The position numbers and the translations under genes were made by a program. Below, in pieces: positions 46,639-58,206 of a stretch of DNA of 64,000 nt. Source of the stretch: Lotus japonicus (taxonomy: Eukaryota; Streptophyta; Magnoliopsida; Fabales; Fabaceae). Location of the stretch: the NCBI RefSeq assembly GCF_012489685.1, contig NC_080045.1, positions 48,381,096 to 48,445,095 of the forward strand. Direction: 5' to 3'. Position 1 is the stretch's first letter. Every line of letters starts with the position of its first letter. The notes under the pieces are model-generated. The model searched no databases. It was given only the letters and a program-made list of their open reading frames with translations, and had not been told where the DNA came from.

Positions 46639-47193
46639 ATGTCTTCCTCATCGGAAATGCTCTCGAACATGAAAGAAGCAGGCCAATCCATCATCGCCAC
46701 GCGCCGCCCATTCCGCGAGTGCATATCTCTCTCCGCCATCTCCCTCCCATCCTCCCTCTCCGAAGCCACCACGCGCATCTCCCTCAACCTCACGCGCTTC
46801 CTCTTCCACTACGCCATCCTCCTCCTCTTCGCCCTCGCCCTCAGCCTCGTCTACCACCCCTTCGCCCTCCTCCTCTTCGCCGTCCTCCTCGCCGCCTGGA
46901 ACTTCCTCTTCTTCTCTCGCGACGCCGCTGATCCCCCTGTCAGCCTCTTCGGCGTCCTCACCCTCGACGACCGCATTATCGTGATCGGCCTCGCCGTGTT
47001 CACTCTCATCACCGTCGCGGCCACCGGGGTTTGGCTCAACGTTTTCCTCTCCTTCCTCGTCGGCGCTGCTTTGGTGTGCTTCCATGCCGCTCTGAGGAGA
47101 ACTGATGAAGGTGTTGATGACTATGAATCCCCCTATGGACCCATGCTTGGTGGTGATTCTGGTGACGGTGCTGGTGCTTATACCCGAGTTTGA
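46639..47193 (+). CDS. PRA1 family protein (prenylated Rab acceptor), intact copy
   Basis: An intronless gene of 184 aa. PRA1 proteins are small four-helix membrane proteins of ER, Golgi and endosomes that interact with prenylated Rab GTPases and help vesicle traffic. The N-terminus is cytosolic (MKEAGQSIIATRRPFRE). The core has ISLPSSLSEATTRISLNLTR and then two hydrophobic hairpins (about 56-90 and 112-147). These are separated by the family-typical DDR (109-111), with YHP at 72-74. The C-terminus is acidic and Gly-rich. Length and motif order fit plant PRA1 subfamily F/E. The coding sequence is GC- and CTC-rich compared with its surroundings, and a 186-codon antisense ORF is only its shadow. 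A truncated duplicate lies 3.3 kb downstream. Confidence 0.9.
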   Translation: MSSSSEMLSNMKEAGQSIIATRRPFRECISLSAISLPSSLSEATTRISLNLTRFLFHYAILLLFALALSLVYHPFALLLFAVLLAAWNFLFFSRDAADPPVSLFGVLTLDDRIIVIGLAVFTLITVAATGVWLNVFLSFLVGAALVCFHAALRRTDEGVDDYESPYGPMLGGDSGDGAGAYTRV

Positions 47194-48700
47194 TTTTGTC
47201 ATCAACAACTATCAACAACTGTGAACTGACACTAGGGTTTGGCATTTGTGCTTAGTGATTTGTGGAAAATGTTGTCAATTTTGGATTCTATTCTTTAACT
47301 GTAGATTTCACTAGTAGCTTGGCATTTGATTCATATACATGTATACCCACCTTCCATGTCTTTCTTTCTATTTTGTTTTAGCAGTTCATTTCTATATGTT
47401 TGTGTGTGTGATAGTGAACAACTGAACATGTAGTAGATTGGAATTGTGAATTCATCTAATGAGAAGTAGAGTATGATAAATAACCTTTTGCTGAATTGTT
47501 GAGTTGTGTGATGATTAGATAAGTGCTGCATTGCTTGAGTGTTTGTTGTTGTTGTTAATTTGTTTACTTTGCTATATTGCTGGGTGATATGTTTGTCTTT
47601 ATCATTGTTGTGTGAAGACAATGTGCTATTCAGTATTAGTATTACAATTGAAAAGTTTCACTGGTTGGAGGGTTTTAGAAAGGATCATTTGCATGCAGAG
47701 ATGCCTTGATATGTTTCTTGTTTACCTGTAAAAGTATTTTGATAGATGTTGAAGACTGTCTTCTTGTGCGAAGCTCAATTACAATAACATCAAACACAGA
47801 GAGAGTCCTATACTGTGGTTTGAATTGTAAGGTTAATGATGCTGGATAGTTCTTTCACTTTACTTGAATGCTGGGAATATATCATGACTTCATTTCTTAG
47901 GGAATCTTTCTTTTTATGTGTTTCTTCAGTTTATGTACTCTATGCAACTTTGCTCTGGGCATTATTTAGTTGAAAGAATGCATGAATGAAGGGAGAATTG
48001 GAAGTAATGGTCTCTCAACCTGCACAATTAGGCCTGCTTATGCTGTATGGCCAGCTTCTTTCAATTCTAAGTAGATACTCATTGGCTTGGCCAAGTCTTG
48101 AAGTCATGAGCACTTGGGCATGATCTTCTACTGTATATAGTTGCTCCTGCATACTTATATGCTCTTAGGGATTGTTATAACCTACATTTTCCACTTACAA
48201 ATCCTTTACTTGTTCTGAATGTTTCTGTTTACCGCTTAGAATTGTTCAAATAATAACTTGGACTGATATAGATCAGATCCAAATGGCCTAAGGTTATATA
48301 GCTGTTGTCTGTAGGACATAGAGCCCATTTGGCTCCAATAAGTACTCTTTGGATTCCATCCAAATGGATTGATATTACCCCTAGCTTATGTGTTCTGGCA
48401 TCAGTGCATGCATTTTTTGTTGTTGCTATAAGGCATTCCTAGTATGCGCTGATTATTGTGGTAGTTTATTGCTTTGTCACGGTGAACTTGTTTCTTCATT
48501 AACCATAATTGTAAATATAACCATATTCTTAGACTTGTTCTACTTGACTTCTTGCTTGCAAAATTAATTCTTATGATGCCATAATATGATTTCTTACTCC
48601 TAGTAGTTACACCAATCATCTGATCTTTGATTCCTTTTTGAAATACAAATAGTGTTTGATGTTATTGTAACCGTGTGAGGATTGAATCTAAGCAATGTTA
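47194..48700. other. PRA1 3' flank and intergenic DNA
   Basis: 47517-47835 matches 50327-50620 (for example tgaagacaatgtgctattca and cactggttggagggttttag), marking the 3' end of the duplicated segment. The rest shows no gene. Confidence 0.5.
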
Positions 48701-48718
48701 GTGTAAGTCCAGAACTAT

Positions 48719-49445
48719 TTGTGGGCTATCTTTGAACTTCTAAGGCATACTTGTGTTCCATTACTGACCATTCTTATCTTCTGGAAGAAACTTTCTTGGG
48801 ACACACCACCATGTGAAGACCCTTCAATAAAATTGAATTTAAATTATGAGACTGAATGTTTGATTATTCATTTCAATAAATTAGATGTACTCGGAAAATT
48901 GTCGATTAAACACAAGGTTCAGAAGATTGCATGGCCTGATACTACTTCAATGTGTCCTCCTCCGGATCAGCTAAGAACAAAGGGATGCTGAAACGTGAAC
49001 CATTAGGATCTACGGAACATGAACTTCCCTATTTTGAGCATGTTGACAAGTATATGAACTCAGTTCATGATAACAGCAATTTGGGTTTCTCCATCTATTG
49101 TTCCTTCCACCATGTTGAAGCGCATGAAAATTCCTCCACATAGTGGTATCCTATACATCGATCAGTTTCCACAACACTCAGTGTCATATTGATAGCGTAA
49201 TAGATGTAGCCATAGATGGTAATTGTGGGTATAAAGATGTTGCTGCATTACTAGGGAAACATCAGTAGCACGGGGGTTGTGTCAAGCTTGAGTTGCTAGA
49301 CGAACTTCAGCGACATTCCAAACTATATCGCATGGGACCCTTGAAAGGTTCAAGACCATACATGATGCATTCACCATCTCCAACGGATAGATGGCCACCA
49401 AGGTTAAGTGGATGAGTCTACCATATATGGGGTTCCTTGTGGCAA
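48719..49445 (+). pseudogene. Decayed MULE/FAR1-type transposase tail with OTU-like domain
   Basis: The plus strand encodes, in pieces, WPDTTSMCPPPDQLRTKGCL, GSTEHELPYFEHVDKY, and after stops VAIDGNCGYKDVAALLGKHQ, then LELLDELQRHSKLY. DGNCGY...LLG is the catalytic-Cys block of OTU-like cysteine proteases found fused to the C-terminus of many plant Mutator-type transposases, where it follows a Pro-rich spacer. Several in-frame stops and frame changes mean it is dead. It sits between the two PRA1 copies. Confidence 0.6.
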
Positions 49446-49949
49446 CATGGTTTAAATTGATTTTCATTTAACTGTCAATTCTTGGATGTTCCACTTTCTT
49501 GTCACTCAAAAAAAATCCACCAGCTTTGAATTGACAAATGATTATAGTTTGTTGGCTTTGTCTACAAGAATCACTATATTATATGATGTTTCAATTACAT
49601 AGATTTATATTCTACCTTAAAGTACACTTCAATAATATATAGTTTTCTTCTTCAACATATGTGATTATTTTAAAGGATGGACAGGTTGTCTTGCGGAACA
49701 CATACACATATGACATGTTTTTCAGGTTTTCAACATCCACAATGGTCGGTAGTTAGTGAGTCAACAAGGAACTGCTCACCACCCCTAGAAGGAAGCTTCA
49801 TCTTGGTTGCGTTCATGGAAGACACGCGCAGAATGCACACACAAACTTTCATACCATGGAAGCTTCATTCCATTCATATAAAATAAAATCCACTCTTCAT
49901 CTCATCTCATCTCATCATCTTCATTCTTGAATCTTTAAGACACAAAGAA
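49446..49949. other. Spacer before truncated PRA1 copy
   Basis: From about 49755 the sequence (gagtcaacaagga, gaagcttcatct, ttgcgttcat) matches the PRA1 5' flank at 46531-46572, so the duplicated segment includes the proximal promoter or 5' UTR. Upstream of that, nothing is recognised. Confidence 0.5.
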
Positions 49950-50246
49950 ATGTCTTCCTCATCGAAAATGTTCTCCAACATGAAAGAAGCAGGCCAATCC
50001 ATCATCTCCAACCGCCGCCTGTGGCGGGACCGCCTCATCGTTACCGTCCTCTCCATCTTCGCTGCCGTCGCTGTTTCCGACACCGTCCTCTGGCTCAACT
50101 TCCTTCTCTCCGTCCTCATCGGCGCTGCTTTGTTTTACCTCTACATTGCTCTGAGGAGAACCGATAAAGGTGTCAATGACAATGAATCCCCTAATGGCTC
50201 CCCCATGCTTAGTGGTGGTGACTCTGGTGACGGTGCTAGTGCTTAA
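49950..50246 (+). CDS. PRA1-like duplicate with in-frame internal deletion
   Basis: A 98-aa ORF whose ends match the intact PRA1 protein. The N-terminus MSSSSKMFSNMKEAGQSIIS and the part from DRLIVTVLSIF to the acidic, Gly-rich C-terminus are kept. About 83 residues are missing between them, including the first hydrophobic hairpin and the YHP motif. The deletion keeps the frame, so a mini-protein with one hairpin could be made. It is more likely a pseudogene or neofunctionalised remnant. Its 5' flank (from 49755) and 3' flank (to about 50620) are duplicated together with it. Confidence 0.7.
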   Translation: MSSSSKMFSNMKEAGQSIISNRRLWRDRLIVTVLSIFAAVAVSDTVLWLNFLLSVLIGAALFYLYIALRRTDKGVNDNESPNGSPMLSGGDSGDGASA

Positions 50247-50791
50247 CTTGGCAATTGATTCATTGATTCATATACCCCACCTTCCATCTTCTCCTTTGGC
50301 TAGATTGTTGTAGTTGTATATGATTGGACAAGTGCTGCACTGCTTGAGTTTTTGTGTGTTGTTGTTAATTTGTTCACTTTGGTATATTGATGGGTGATCT
50401 CATTGTTTTTGTCATTGTTGTCTGAAGACAATGTGCTATTCAGTATTGGTATTACAGTTGAAAAGTTTCACTGGTTGGAGGGTTTTAGAAAGCCTCATTA
50501 GCATGCTGAGATGCCTTGATATGTTTCTAGTTTACCTGGAAATGTAAATTGATGGATAATGAATGACATCAAACACAGAGAGAGTCCTATACTGTAGTTT
50601 GAGTTGTAAGGTTAGGTACATAACCATTTCAAATACAAACAAAACATAGCAGAGAAGACGCACAAACTGGTTTGGGCTATTTTAAGAAAGAAACATTCTT
50701 GTGGAATGCCTCATGTTCTGTGTTCTTCCAGTTAAAAAATGAAGTACTCCTCTGTTTGGCAAAATCTTCACTTTTAAATCGACATTGGCTG

Positions 50792-51096
50792 TGGACTGGG
50801 CGAGCCCCTAGAGGGGCGACGCCCAGGGTTCAGCCCGCCCAAGGGCGAGAGCCTGGCCTTAAGTTGGGCCTCAACTTCAGAGGCCCAATTGGCCCAATAG
50901 GTAGTGCCCAAGCTCTATAAATAGGAGGTAGTTACCAATTGTAAGGGACTTTTTAGCTCATTTGATCGAATAACACATGAAATTCAGCACTCTCTCTCTC
51001 ATTCTCTTTCTCCCTCTAGCACATTCTTCCACTCTCTAGGCACATTCTTCCACTCTCTAGGTACTATCCCTCTCTTTAATGTTCCTTCCTAGAACA
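50792..51096 (+). repeat. 5' LTR (left part missing) of element A
   Basis: 50792 onward matches 58895-59063 nearly base for base (tggactgggcgagcccctag onward) and then continues through U5 to gaaca at 51096. A TATA box (ctataaata, 50915-50923) is followed by R/U5. U5 has a tandem duplication of cacattcttccactctctag. If the 3' LTR begins at 58376, about 519 bases of U3 are missing here. Confidence 0.8.
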
Positions 51097-51098
51097 TT

Positions 51099-51117
51099 TG
51101 GCGCCGTCTGTGGGGAC
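51099..51117 (+). other. Primer-binding site of element A
   Basis: The sequence tggcgccgtctgtggggac starts two bases after the LTR end, as expected for a tRNA primer-binding site of the Tat-like gypsy lineage. I did not identify the tRNA with certainty. Confidence 0.75.
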
Positions 51118-51261
51118 CGATAAACTTTCTACTCCCGTTCACGTGGATTGACTGTGCAAGAGGCTATCTTTGATTACGATTAGGCGATTCTGCAGTTTTC
51201 CGATTCTGATTCTGTGACCGGCGTTCGTTTTCCGATCGAGTTTGTGTCATTCCTGATTTAG

Positions 51262-53105
51262 ATGGAGACTCGACGCAGGAAGCAGCATCATTCGCCGGTG
51301 CGACAGCGAATCTCGCCGCCTCGGCGGCCTCAACGAGTTGTCTTGGATTCTCCGGTGCGAACAGCGAGAGTACAGGCTACACGCACTTCTTTGCCGCCTT
51401 CTCCTCCTCCATCACCACCACCTCCTCCATCGCCTTCGCAGATCGGATCTCCGGAGCTCTCCCCGGAGAATTCACCTACTCCGGAGCGACAACCGACAGT
51501 GACGCAGGAGGAATGGCGCCATATGATGCGCAGCATTGGCGACATCCAGCAGCGGAATGAGCATTTACAAGCTCAGTTGGATTTCTACCGCCGCGAGCAA
51601 CAAGACGATGGAGGCAGAGAAGCGGATTCCGTAGCTGATTTCCGTCCGTTCTCGGAGGGCGTTGAGAATGTGGCGATTCCAGATAATATGAAAACGTTGG
51701 TTCTGGATTCTTACAGCGGGGATTCTGATCCGAAGGATCATCTTCTGTATTTCAACACGAAGATGGTGATAATTGCGGCATCAGATGCGGTGAAGTGCAG
51801 GATGTTTCCATCGACTTTCAAATCGACGGCGATGGCGTGGTTCACAACTTTGCCGCGCGGATCGATTTCGAATTTCAGAGACTTCTCATCCAAATTTCTA
51901 GTACAGTTCTCGGCGAATAAGAATCAGCAGGTGACGATCAATGACTTATACAACATTCGCCAGCGAGAAGGAGAGTCACTGAAGAAGTATATGGCCAGGT
52001 ACAGCGCTGCATCGGTCAAGGTAGAGGATGAGGAGCCTCGAGCTTGTGCTCTAGCATTCAAGAATGGTTTGTTACCGGGAAGGTTGAACAGCAAGTTGAC
52101 ACGCAAGCCTGCACGTTCAATGGAAGAGATGCGTGCTCGCGCTAGCACTTATATTCTTGATGAGGAGGACGATGCTTTCAAAAGAAAGCGCGCGAAACTC
52201 GAAAAAGGCAACACGTCACCCAGGCGCGCGAAAAGAGATAAGTATGGCGAAGGCAAGGGGGATGGCAGGCGGCAGAGAGAGGATAAAGGAAAGGCAGTGG
52301 TAAAACCGTCCAGGGAACAGTTGTATCCACGGCGCGATGATTATGAACAGCGCCGACCTTGGCAATCTAAGTCTCATCGCCAGCGGGAAGAGACTGACAT
52401 GGTGATGAATACCAATTTAACGGATATGCTCTGCGAGGCGAGAGACGCACATCTAGTGGATGAGTCAGAAGCCCCAAAGTATCAACCACGGGACGCCAAT
52501 CCCAAGAAGTGGTGTGAATACCATCGGTCCATCGGGCATGACACGGACAACTGCTGGACTTTGCAGCGGGAGATTGACAAGTTGATTCGGGCGGGCCACT
52601 TCAGGCACGATGGGCGAGGAGACGAGCGTCACAGCGATGAACGTCAGGGAAATCGTTCCGGTGCTGGACAATATCGAGGAAATCGCCAAAGGGAGTGGCG
52701 CTACAATGGCGATCGCAACAAAGTGGATAGGCGAGAGGAGGAGCGAACAGACAATAAGGGCGAGAAGAAGCAAGAATCAGCGGCTATCGCCACAAGAGGG
52801 GCTGATGACACGTTCGCCCAACACTCAGGACCGCCCGTAGGGACCATAAACACCATCGCCAGAGGATTTGGCGGTGGAGGCGACACCCACGCGACGCGGA
52901 AGCGTCATGTTTGTGCAGTTAATTCAGTTTATGAAGTTGCTTTCGGATTCGAGCACCCTGACATAACAATCTCGATGGCAGACTTTGAGGGGATTAAACC
53001 TCACAAGGATGACCCAATAGTGGTGCAATTAAGGTTGAATAGTTTCAATGTTAAGTGGGTACTACTGGATCAGGGAAGTTCAGCTGATCTTATCTATATC
53101 TATCT
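51262..53105 (+). CDS. Gag and start of protease of element A
   Basis: An open frame of about 615 codons, opened by METRRRKQHH and a Pro-rich segment (about 45-60). Residues about 150-300 form the retrotransposon gag capsid fold (LVLDSYSGDSDPKDHLLYFN, MAWFTTLP, FSANKNQQVTINDLYNI, RQREGESLKKYM). A CxxH...HxxxxC motif, CEYHRSIGHDTDNC (about 418-431), stands in place of the usual CCHC knuckle and is typical of this lineage. The protease begins with WVLLDQGSSADLIY. The frame then crosses a deletion junction (about 53095-53115), and the tail to 53181 is out-of-frame integrase DNA. Confidence 0.85.
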
Positions 53106-54300
53106 TGGCGGGGGACCCGGCGGAAGTGGAGCAGTGCACGAAGGAGCAACGGCGAGAGGCGAGCCATTATACTCTCATTGACGGACATTTGTATCGCCGT
53201 GGTTTTTCGACGCCGCTGTTAAAGTGTGTGCCGCCAGAGAAATATGAGGTGATAATGTCTGAGGTGCATGAAGGAGTATGTGCAAGCCACATCGGAGGAA
53301 GGTCTTTGGCCTGCTAGGTGTTAAGGGCGGGGTTCTACTGGCCCACCCTCAGAAAGGATTGTATGGACTTTGTGAAGCGGTGTAAAAAATGTCAAGTGTT
53401 TGCGGATTTGTCCAAGGCACCGCCAAAGGAACTGGTAACGATGAGAGCCCCATGGCCTTTCGCCATGTGGGGTGTGGATTTAGTAGGACCATTTCCGACC
53501 GCCAGGTCGCAGATGAAGTTTATATTAGTGGCGGTGGACTACTTTACTAAATGGATTGAAGCTGAGCCCCTAGCCAAAATAACCTCTGCAAAAATAGTTA
53601 ACTTTTACTGGAAGCGCATTGTTTGCAGGTTCGGGATCCCAAGGGCGATCGTATCCGACAACGAGACCCAGTTTTCAAGCAACCAGACAAGGGAATTTTG
53701 CAAGGAAATGGGCATACAGATGAGGTTCGCCTCTGTGGAGCATCTGCAAACGAACGGACAAGTAGAATCTGCAAACAGGGTGATTCTGCGCGGATTAAGG
53801 CGACGGCTTGAGGAAGCTAAGGGAGCCTGGCTGGATGAGCTCCCTGTGGTACTATGGTCGTACAACACCACTGAGAAATCTACTACAAGAGAAACTCCCT
53901 TTAGAATGACCTATGGGGTAGATGCTATGTTGCCGGTGGAGATTGACAATTTCACATGGCGGACTCGGCCGGATTTTGAGGGGGAGAATCAAGCCAATAT
54001 GGCGATGGAGCTGGATCTTTTGTCTGAAACGCGTGACGAGGTGCACATTCGAGAGACGGCGATGAAGCAGCGCGTGGCCGCCAAGTACAATAGCAGGGTT
54101 CGCCCCGGGATATGCAAGTTGGCGATCTGGTCCTCAAGTGGCGATCAGGAACCTCAGGAAACAAGCTGACTCCGAACTGGGAAGGTCCCTACCGCATTGT
54201 CAAAGTTTTTGGTACAGGGGCCTATCACTTGGAAGAGCTTGATGGAAGGCGACTACCCAGGTCATTCAACGGTTTGAGCCTGCGCTATTATTACAGTTGA
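53106..54300 (+). pseudogene. Integrase region of element A, broken
   Basis: After the junction the frame reads EQRREASHYTLIDGHLYRRG, and the HHCC zinc domain follows (HEGVCASHIGG ... CKKCQ). A TAG at 53315-53317 interrupts it. The catalytic core has D in WGVDLVGPF, D in IVSDNETQF and E in NGQVESANRV, that is, DD35E. A frameshift near 54105-54111 puts the C-terminal GPYRIVKVFGTGAYHLEEL block (54112-54300) in another frame. It is inactive as it stands: one stop, one frameshift and no upstream RT/RNase H. Confidence 0.88.
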
Positions 54301-55274
54301 TCGTGGACGAGAAAGTTGGAAAGGTGAGGAGCTCCAAGGAAGAACTCCTGATGAACAAAATGAATTCTCCAAAGTTAGATGTCTTCAATTTTTCTAAAAA
54401 TATCTCCAAACTCTCCAATGTATCGCCATGACAAAAGCGTGCTCTTTTTCTCCGAAAGGAGTTTTTTAACGAGGCGCTCCATCAATAAAACGAAAATTCA
54501 TGAAATTCATGTCCAAAGATTACAGGGATTCCCTGACGATCGGAATTGCCGATCGATGTAAAGAATTACGGCGATCACTAGGTGGGACAAGCTTGATCCC
54601 CAAAGGGGCTTGCTGGAACCCTGAAGGTGGCGGCGATTCCACAAATGGCCTTTGACGCCTTGGAATCTCCCCCCGGAAAGTCTGATGTGATCGCCGGTCC
54701 CATAAACGATGTGTTGGGTAAGTCTCGCCAGAATACGACGAGCGCCATTAACTAGGCAAAAGTCTTGGGACCCCCAAATGGCCATTGGGACCCAAGCATT
54801 GTAAGCCCCGAGCGGGCAAAGCCCTCAAGAATGGAGGCCATTTATCCTTTTGTGGAAAATGTTTAAAGTCTTGACGAAGAAATGCCAAGCAATAAGCCCT
54901 AGTTAAAATTAATGCACGAAATCGTTAGGCGTAATTCAATTACATGACGCGTGAAAAATAGCGCAAGATATAAGGTCGGCGAATGAATAAGGTGGAAGGC
55001 GAGTGCTTGGTCACTCAGGATGTTGAGTATTTTATTACTCCGGTGCGTCGGGGCGTTTAGCTATGAAATTCATTCTTAAATTTTTTAACAATAAGAATGC
55101 GGCGATTTGCGAAGGGGCGACAAAAAGATTTACGGCGAAAGCAAGCATTCAACAAAATTTACAAAGTATTTAAAAGTGATATGAAAGCGATGGCGAAAAG
55201 GTTACTTATATATAGAAATAACGGGAAAGTGCATTACAGAGGGCTGTAAAGGCTAGGTAAAAATTAAAGTTACG
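54301..55274. other. Noncoding DNA between integrase and antisense ORFs of element A
   Basis: No convincing coding sequence on either strand. This is the space between pol and the antisense accessory ORF typical of such elements. Confidence 0.5.
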
Positions 55275-56998
55275 CTATTCGTTATTTCTTTCTTCTTCTC
55301 CTGTTTCTTCTTCCTCCTCTTCAGTTGCGGTCCAGAAATGTTGGTCAATCAAAGGAGGATCATCAGGACAACCCAGTCCTTCAGCGGTGATTTCTTTCAT
55401 TATTCCCATGGCGCTAAAATCAAAATCCGGGAACAAGTGTTGAGCCTGGTCCTTGGCGAGGTAGAAGCCGCGCTCGCGATTGTCATAGGCAATATCGGCG
55501 GCTTGTTCCCTCGCCTCAGCAGCTTTGGCTTTCTCCACCGACAGCTCTCTCTCTAGCTCTTTGATCCTCGCAAGATGGGAAGTTATCTCAGCATCTCTCG
55601 CGGCGAGGGCTGCCCGATGAGCCTCGTCCGCCTTCTTGATCTCTTCAGTAGTAGCTCGCATCACCGCCTCCAGATCTGCCTTCGCCGAAGCCAAAGACTC
55701 AGCAGACTTCCCATCCTGCTCCGCCAGCGCCTTCTTCGCTGACTCCAGTTCAGCGCCCAATATTTCAAGCTCTGACTCCTTGGCAGCCAGCGCCACGCCT
55801 TTGGCGGCCAGGTCCTTCTCTACTTGATCTTTTTGCTTTTTCCAAGCTTGGAGGCTTGCATCAAGGCCGTCCGCCTCCTCCTTCATCAGCTTCAGATGGT
55901 CTTCCAGCTCACCGATCCTGTTCCCCGCCGCGCCAATCAACTTGTCGGCCTGGACCTTTTCCTTTCCCGCTTGATCCAACAGTTTGTCGAAGCGCTTTTT
56001 CCAAGCAGCAACGGCTTCTTGGTGCTGGGCACTCTCAACCTTCAACCGTTCAGTTTCAGCAGCGGCGGTGTTGAAATTGTCAAACGCGGGGGCAAAGATA
56101 CACCCAGCGCGTAGAAGACAAGCAAGGGTCTCCTCTTTGGTCTCATTAATACCCTGGCTCGAAACTTCTTTTTCTATGGCGTCACGGTTGAGGCCGATAA
56201 GCAAGAACTCTGAAGGTTCAATGGCGTTGGGAAGCATGTTGTAGTAGCTAGAGTAGCCGCCCTTATTGCCAGGAGCTTGCTCGATCCGGGCTGCTTCGAA
56301 GGTAGGGGCGGCATCAGGAGGGGGTCTTTCTTCTTGACGAGGAGGGGGAGACATGGAATGCCCATCATTCGTTGGAGGCGGGCTAGGAGGTGCGACTTGG
56401 CGAGGGGGAGACTTGGGGGTTTCTTTTTCTCTTTCTTTCTCCCCAACGGAAGCATTGGAGAACGCGGCAGCGATTGTGGCGTTGATGGTGGCAAGCTTCT
56501 CAACAGCTGAGGGTTGAGAAGTGTTGGTGGTTGTGCCAGCAGTTGATGACTGGTCAGCAGTTGCGGTTGTGGCGCCTATAGTGGTGGACTTAGAGGCGGC
56601 AACGGTGGCTGTACCAGCGGTAGCGAAATTAGGAACCGTGACAGTGGCAGACTTGGTGGCCGCGGCGGCGGAAGCTTTGGCGGCAGGGAGTTGGCTCGTC
56701 CCGCCAGTCGGAGGCTGGGAGCTTGCAATGGTAGCAGCGGCGACAACATTCTTGCCTTTGGACACAGCGGCAGCGGTGGGTTGAGCGCCGGGGTTGGAGG
56801 AGCCGGCGACTGCAGACCCCGGGGCGACGGAGGAGGGTTTGACTAATCTCCTCCTCTTGGGGGCTTGAGCGCCCTCGGTTTGGATCTCAGCACCGCCCCG
56901 TTTTTTCCCGTCGCCCTCAGCGTTGAACTTTGGAGAGAAACGGGTCATTTTCCTCTCGCGGGCTTTCACGAGCTCGGCGTTGGTAAAGTTCATATCTT
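55275..56998 (-). CDS. Antisense accessory ORF of element A, part 2 (coiled coil)
   Basis: A minus-strand frame of about 574 codons from 56998, where an acceptor-like ttgttgcag precedes it. It is open upstream to an ATG at 57038. It begins MNFTNAELVKARERKMTRFS, then a basic cluster (PKRRRLVKPSS) that could be a nuclear signal, then an Ala/Thr-rich linker. The C-terminal half is a long, Ala/Glu/Lys-rich coiled coil (about 340-510, for example KELERELSVEKAKAAEAREQ), ending acidic (EEEEEETGEEE). It is probably the second exon of the protein that starts at 57995. Its function in retrotransposons of this type is unknown. Confidence 0.7.
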
Positions 56999-57188
56999 CT
57001 GCAACAATAAATAAAAAAAAGGGGGTCAGTAGCAACATAAGGGATAAGAAAATGATGATGAAAAAACGAAAGAGAAATGGCGATGATAAAAATAAACTAT
57101 AAATGACCTAAGTATTTGGGTGTCCTTGAGAGGCGAGCGCCCTCAAGGACTGTTGCGCAGTCAAGAATAGGAAGCGGGGCGAGGAGAT

Positions 57189-57995
57189 TCAAAAAGGATT
57201 GTCGTTGACAGACAAAGATTCTTCTGAAGGGTCGGTAATCCCATTGGGCTTCTCCGTCCAGTAGAGGGGAAAAAGGGTAGTCCCGTCCCTAAGGGTAAAG
57301 GCCTCAGGATAGGCGGGGTGAACCGCCACGCGGAAGTATCTCCGGGAGAAGGAGGACTTTGCGCTACTCTTGTGAGGGTTTAAGCACTTACGGTCGGCTC
57401 GGGCCTTTAAAGAGATCCATCCTCTGTTTTTGATGGATTTGGAGTCAACATCGTAAAGGTAGAAGAAGCTGGTGGGAGATGGGGCGGTGCCAACAGAGGC
57501 GCACAAGATCTCGAAGCACCGGATGAAGGCCCAGGCGTTGGGATAGAGTTGACAAGGAGCCGCATTGATATCACGGAGAACGGTTTGAACGAAGGGCGAA
57601 AAGGGAAGCCTGACTCCAAGCTCGCCAAACATATACTCATATACAAAGAAAAAATTGGATCTCTTCACACCGTCGTCGACCCTATGAAGCCAGGGGCGGT
57701 CCTCAGCGCTGCAGGGCCAAATCCTGAGTTTGTCGTTTATTTCATCATCGTCAGACAAACCGCCAAGGTTACTCACGAATTCCACGATAAGCTCCCTATC
57801 CTGGAAAACGGAGGGTTGGTCTATAGCTTCGTGGGAGGGTGCTCTCTGGACTGGAAGGGGCAGGGTCGCGAAAGTTCTCGATCGGTAATGGGGAATTTCT
57901 GGGACCTCTAGACGGAGGCCGCCGGCTGCGGTAGAGTCAGGGTCATTCTCAGAAGAAGAAGAGGTGTGATTAGGGGAGTTAGGGTTTGAAGCCAT
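57189..57995 (-). CDS. Antisense accessory ORF of element A, part 1 (gypsy-type transposon domain)
   Basis: 268 codons from the first ATG (57995). The region FFFVYEYMFGELGVRLPFSP, followed by FVQTVLRDINAAPCQLYPNA and WAFIRCFEILC, matches the plant 'putative gypsy type transposon' domain (Pfam PF04195 type), known from antisense ORFs between pol and the 3' LTR of Tat-lineage elements. A TATA box lies about 210 bases upstream (58207-58215). The stop at 57189 is probably avoided by splicing to part 2, but I could not place the donor site. Confidence 0.75.
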   Translation of the reverse strand: MASNPNSPNHTSSSSENDPDSTAAGGLRLEVPEIPHYRSRTFATLPLPVQRAPSHEAIDQPSVFQDRELIVEFVSNLGGLSDDDEINDKLRIWPCSAEDRPWLHRVDDGVKRSNFFFVYEYMFGELGVRLPFSPFVQTVLRDINAAPCQLYPNAWAFIRCFEILCASVGTAPSPTSFFYLYDVDSKSIKNRGWISLKARADRKCLNPHKSSAKSSFSRRYFRVAVHPAYPEAFTLRDGTTLFPLYWTEKPNGITDPSEESLSVNDNPF

Positions 57996-58206
57996 CTTTG
58001 ACAATTAAGTGAGGAAAAGGAAAAGACAAGTAGAGATAAGATGCAGAGATAAGGGAACAAGGACTCACCGGATAAGGATGTGAAGAGTGGGTAGCGGAAA
58101 GGGTGAAAGGCGACGGCACCAGAGCGGAAATTGGAAGAGGGAGCTTGGTAAGCGATAAGAGAAGTAAAGAGAGGTTTCGGAAAAGGATGATTGTAGGGAA
58201 AAATGG

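Noticed and set aside
46648..47208. 186-codon minus-strand ORF opposite PRA1, rich in Glu and Gly
   Set aside because: It is the antisense shadow of a GC- and CTC-rich coding sequence; low complexity, no domain.
55636..56784. Several plus-strand ORFs of 63-96 codons
   Set aside because: They lie opposite the long antisense accessory ORF and have only its shadow composition.
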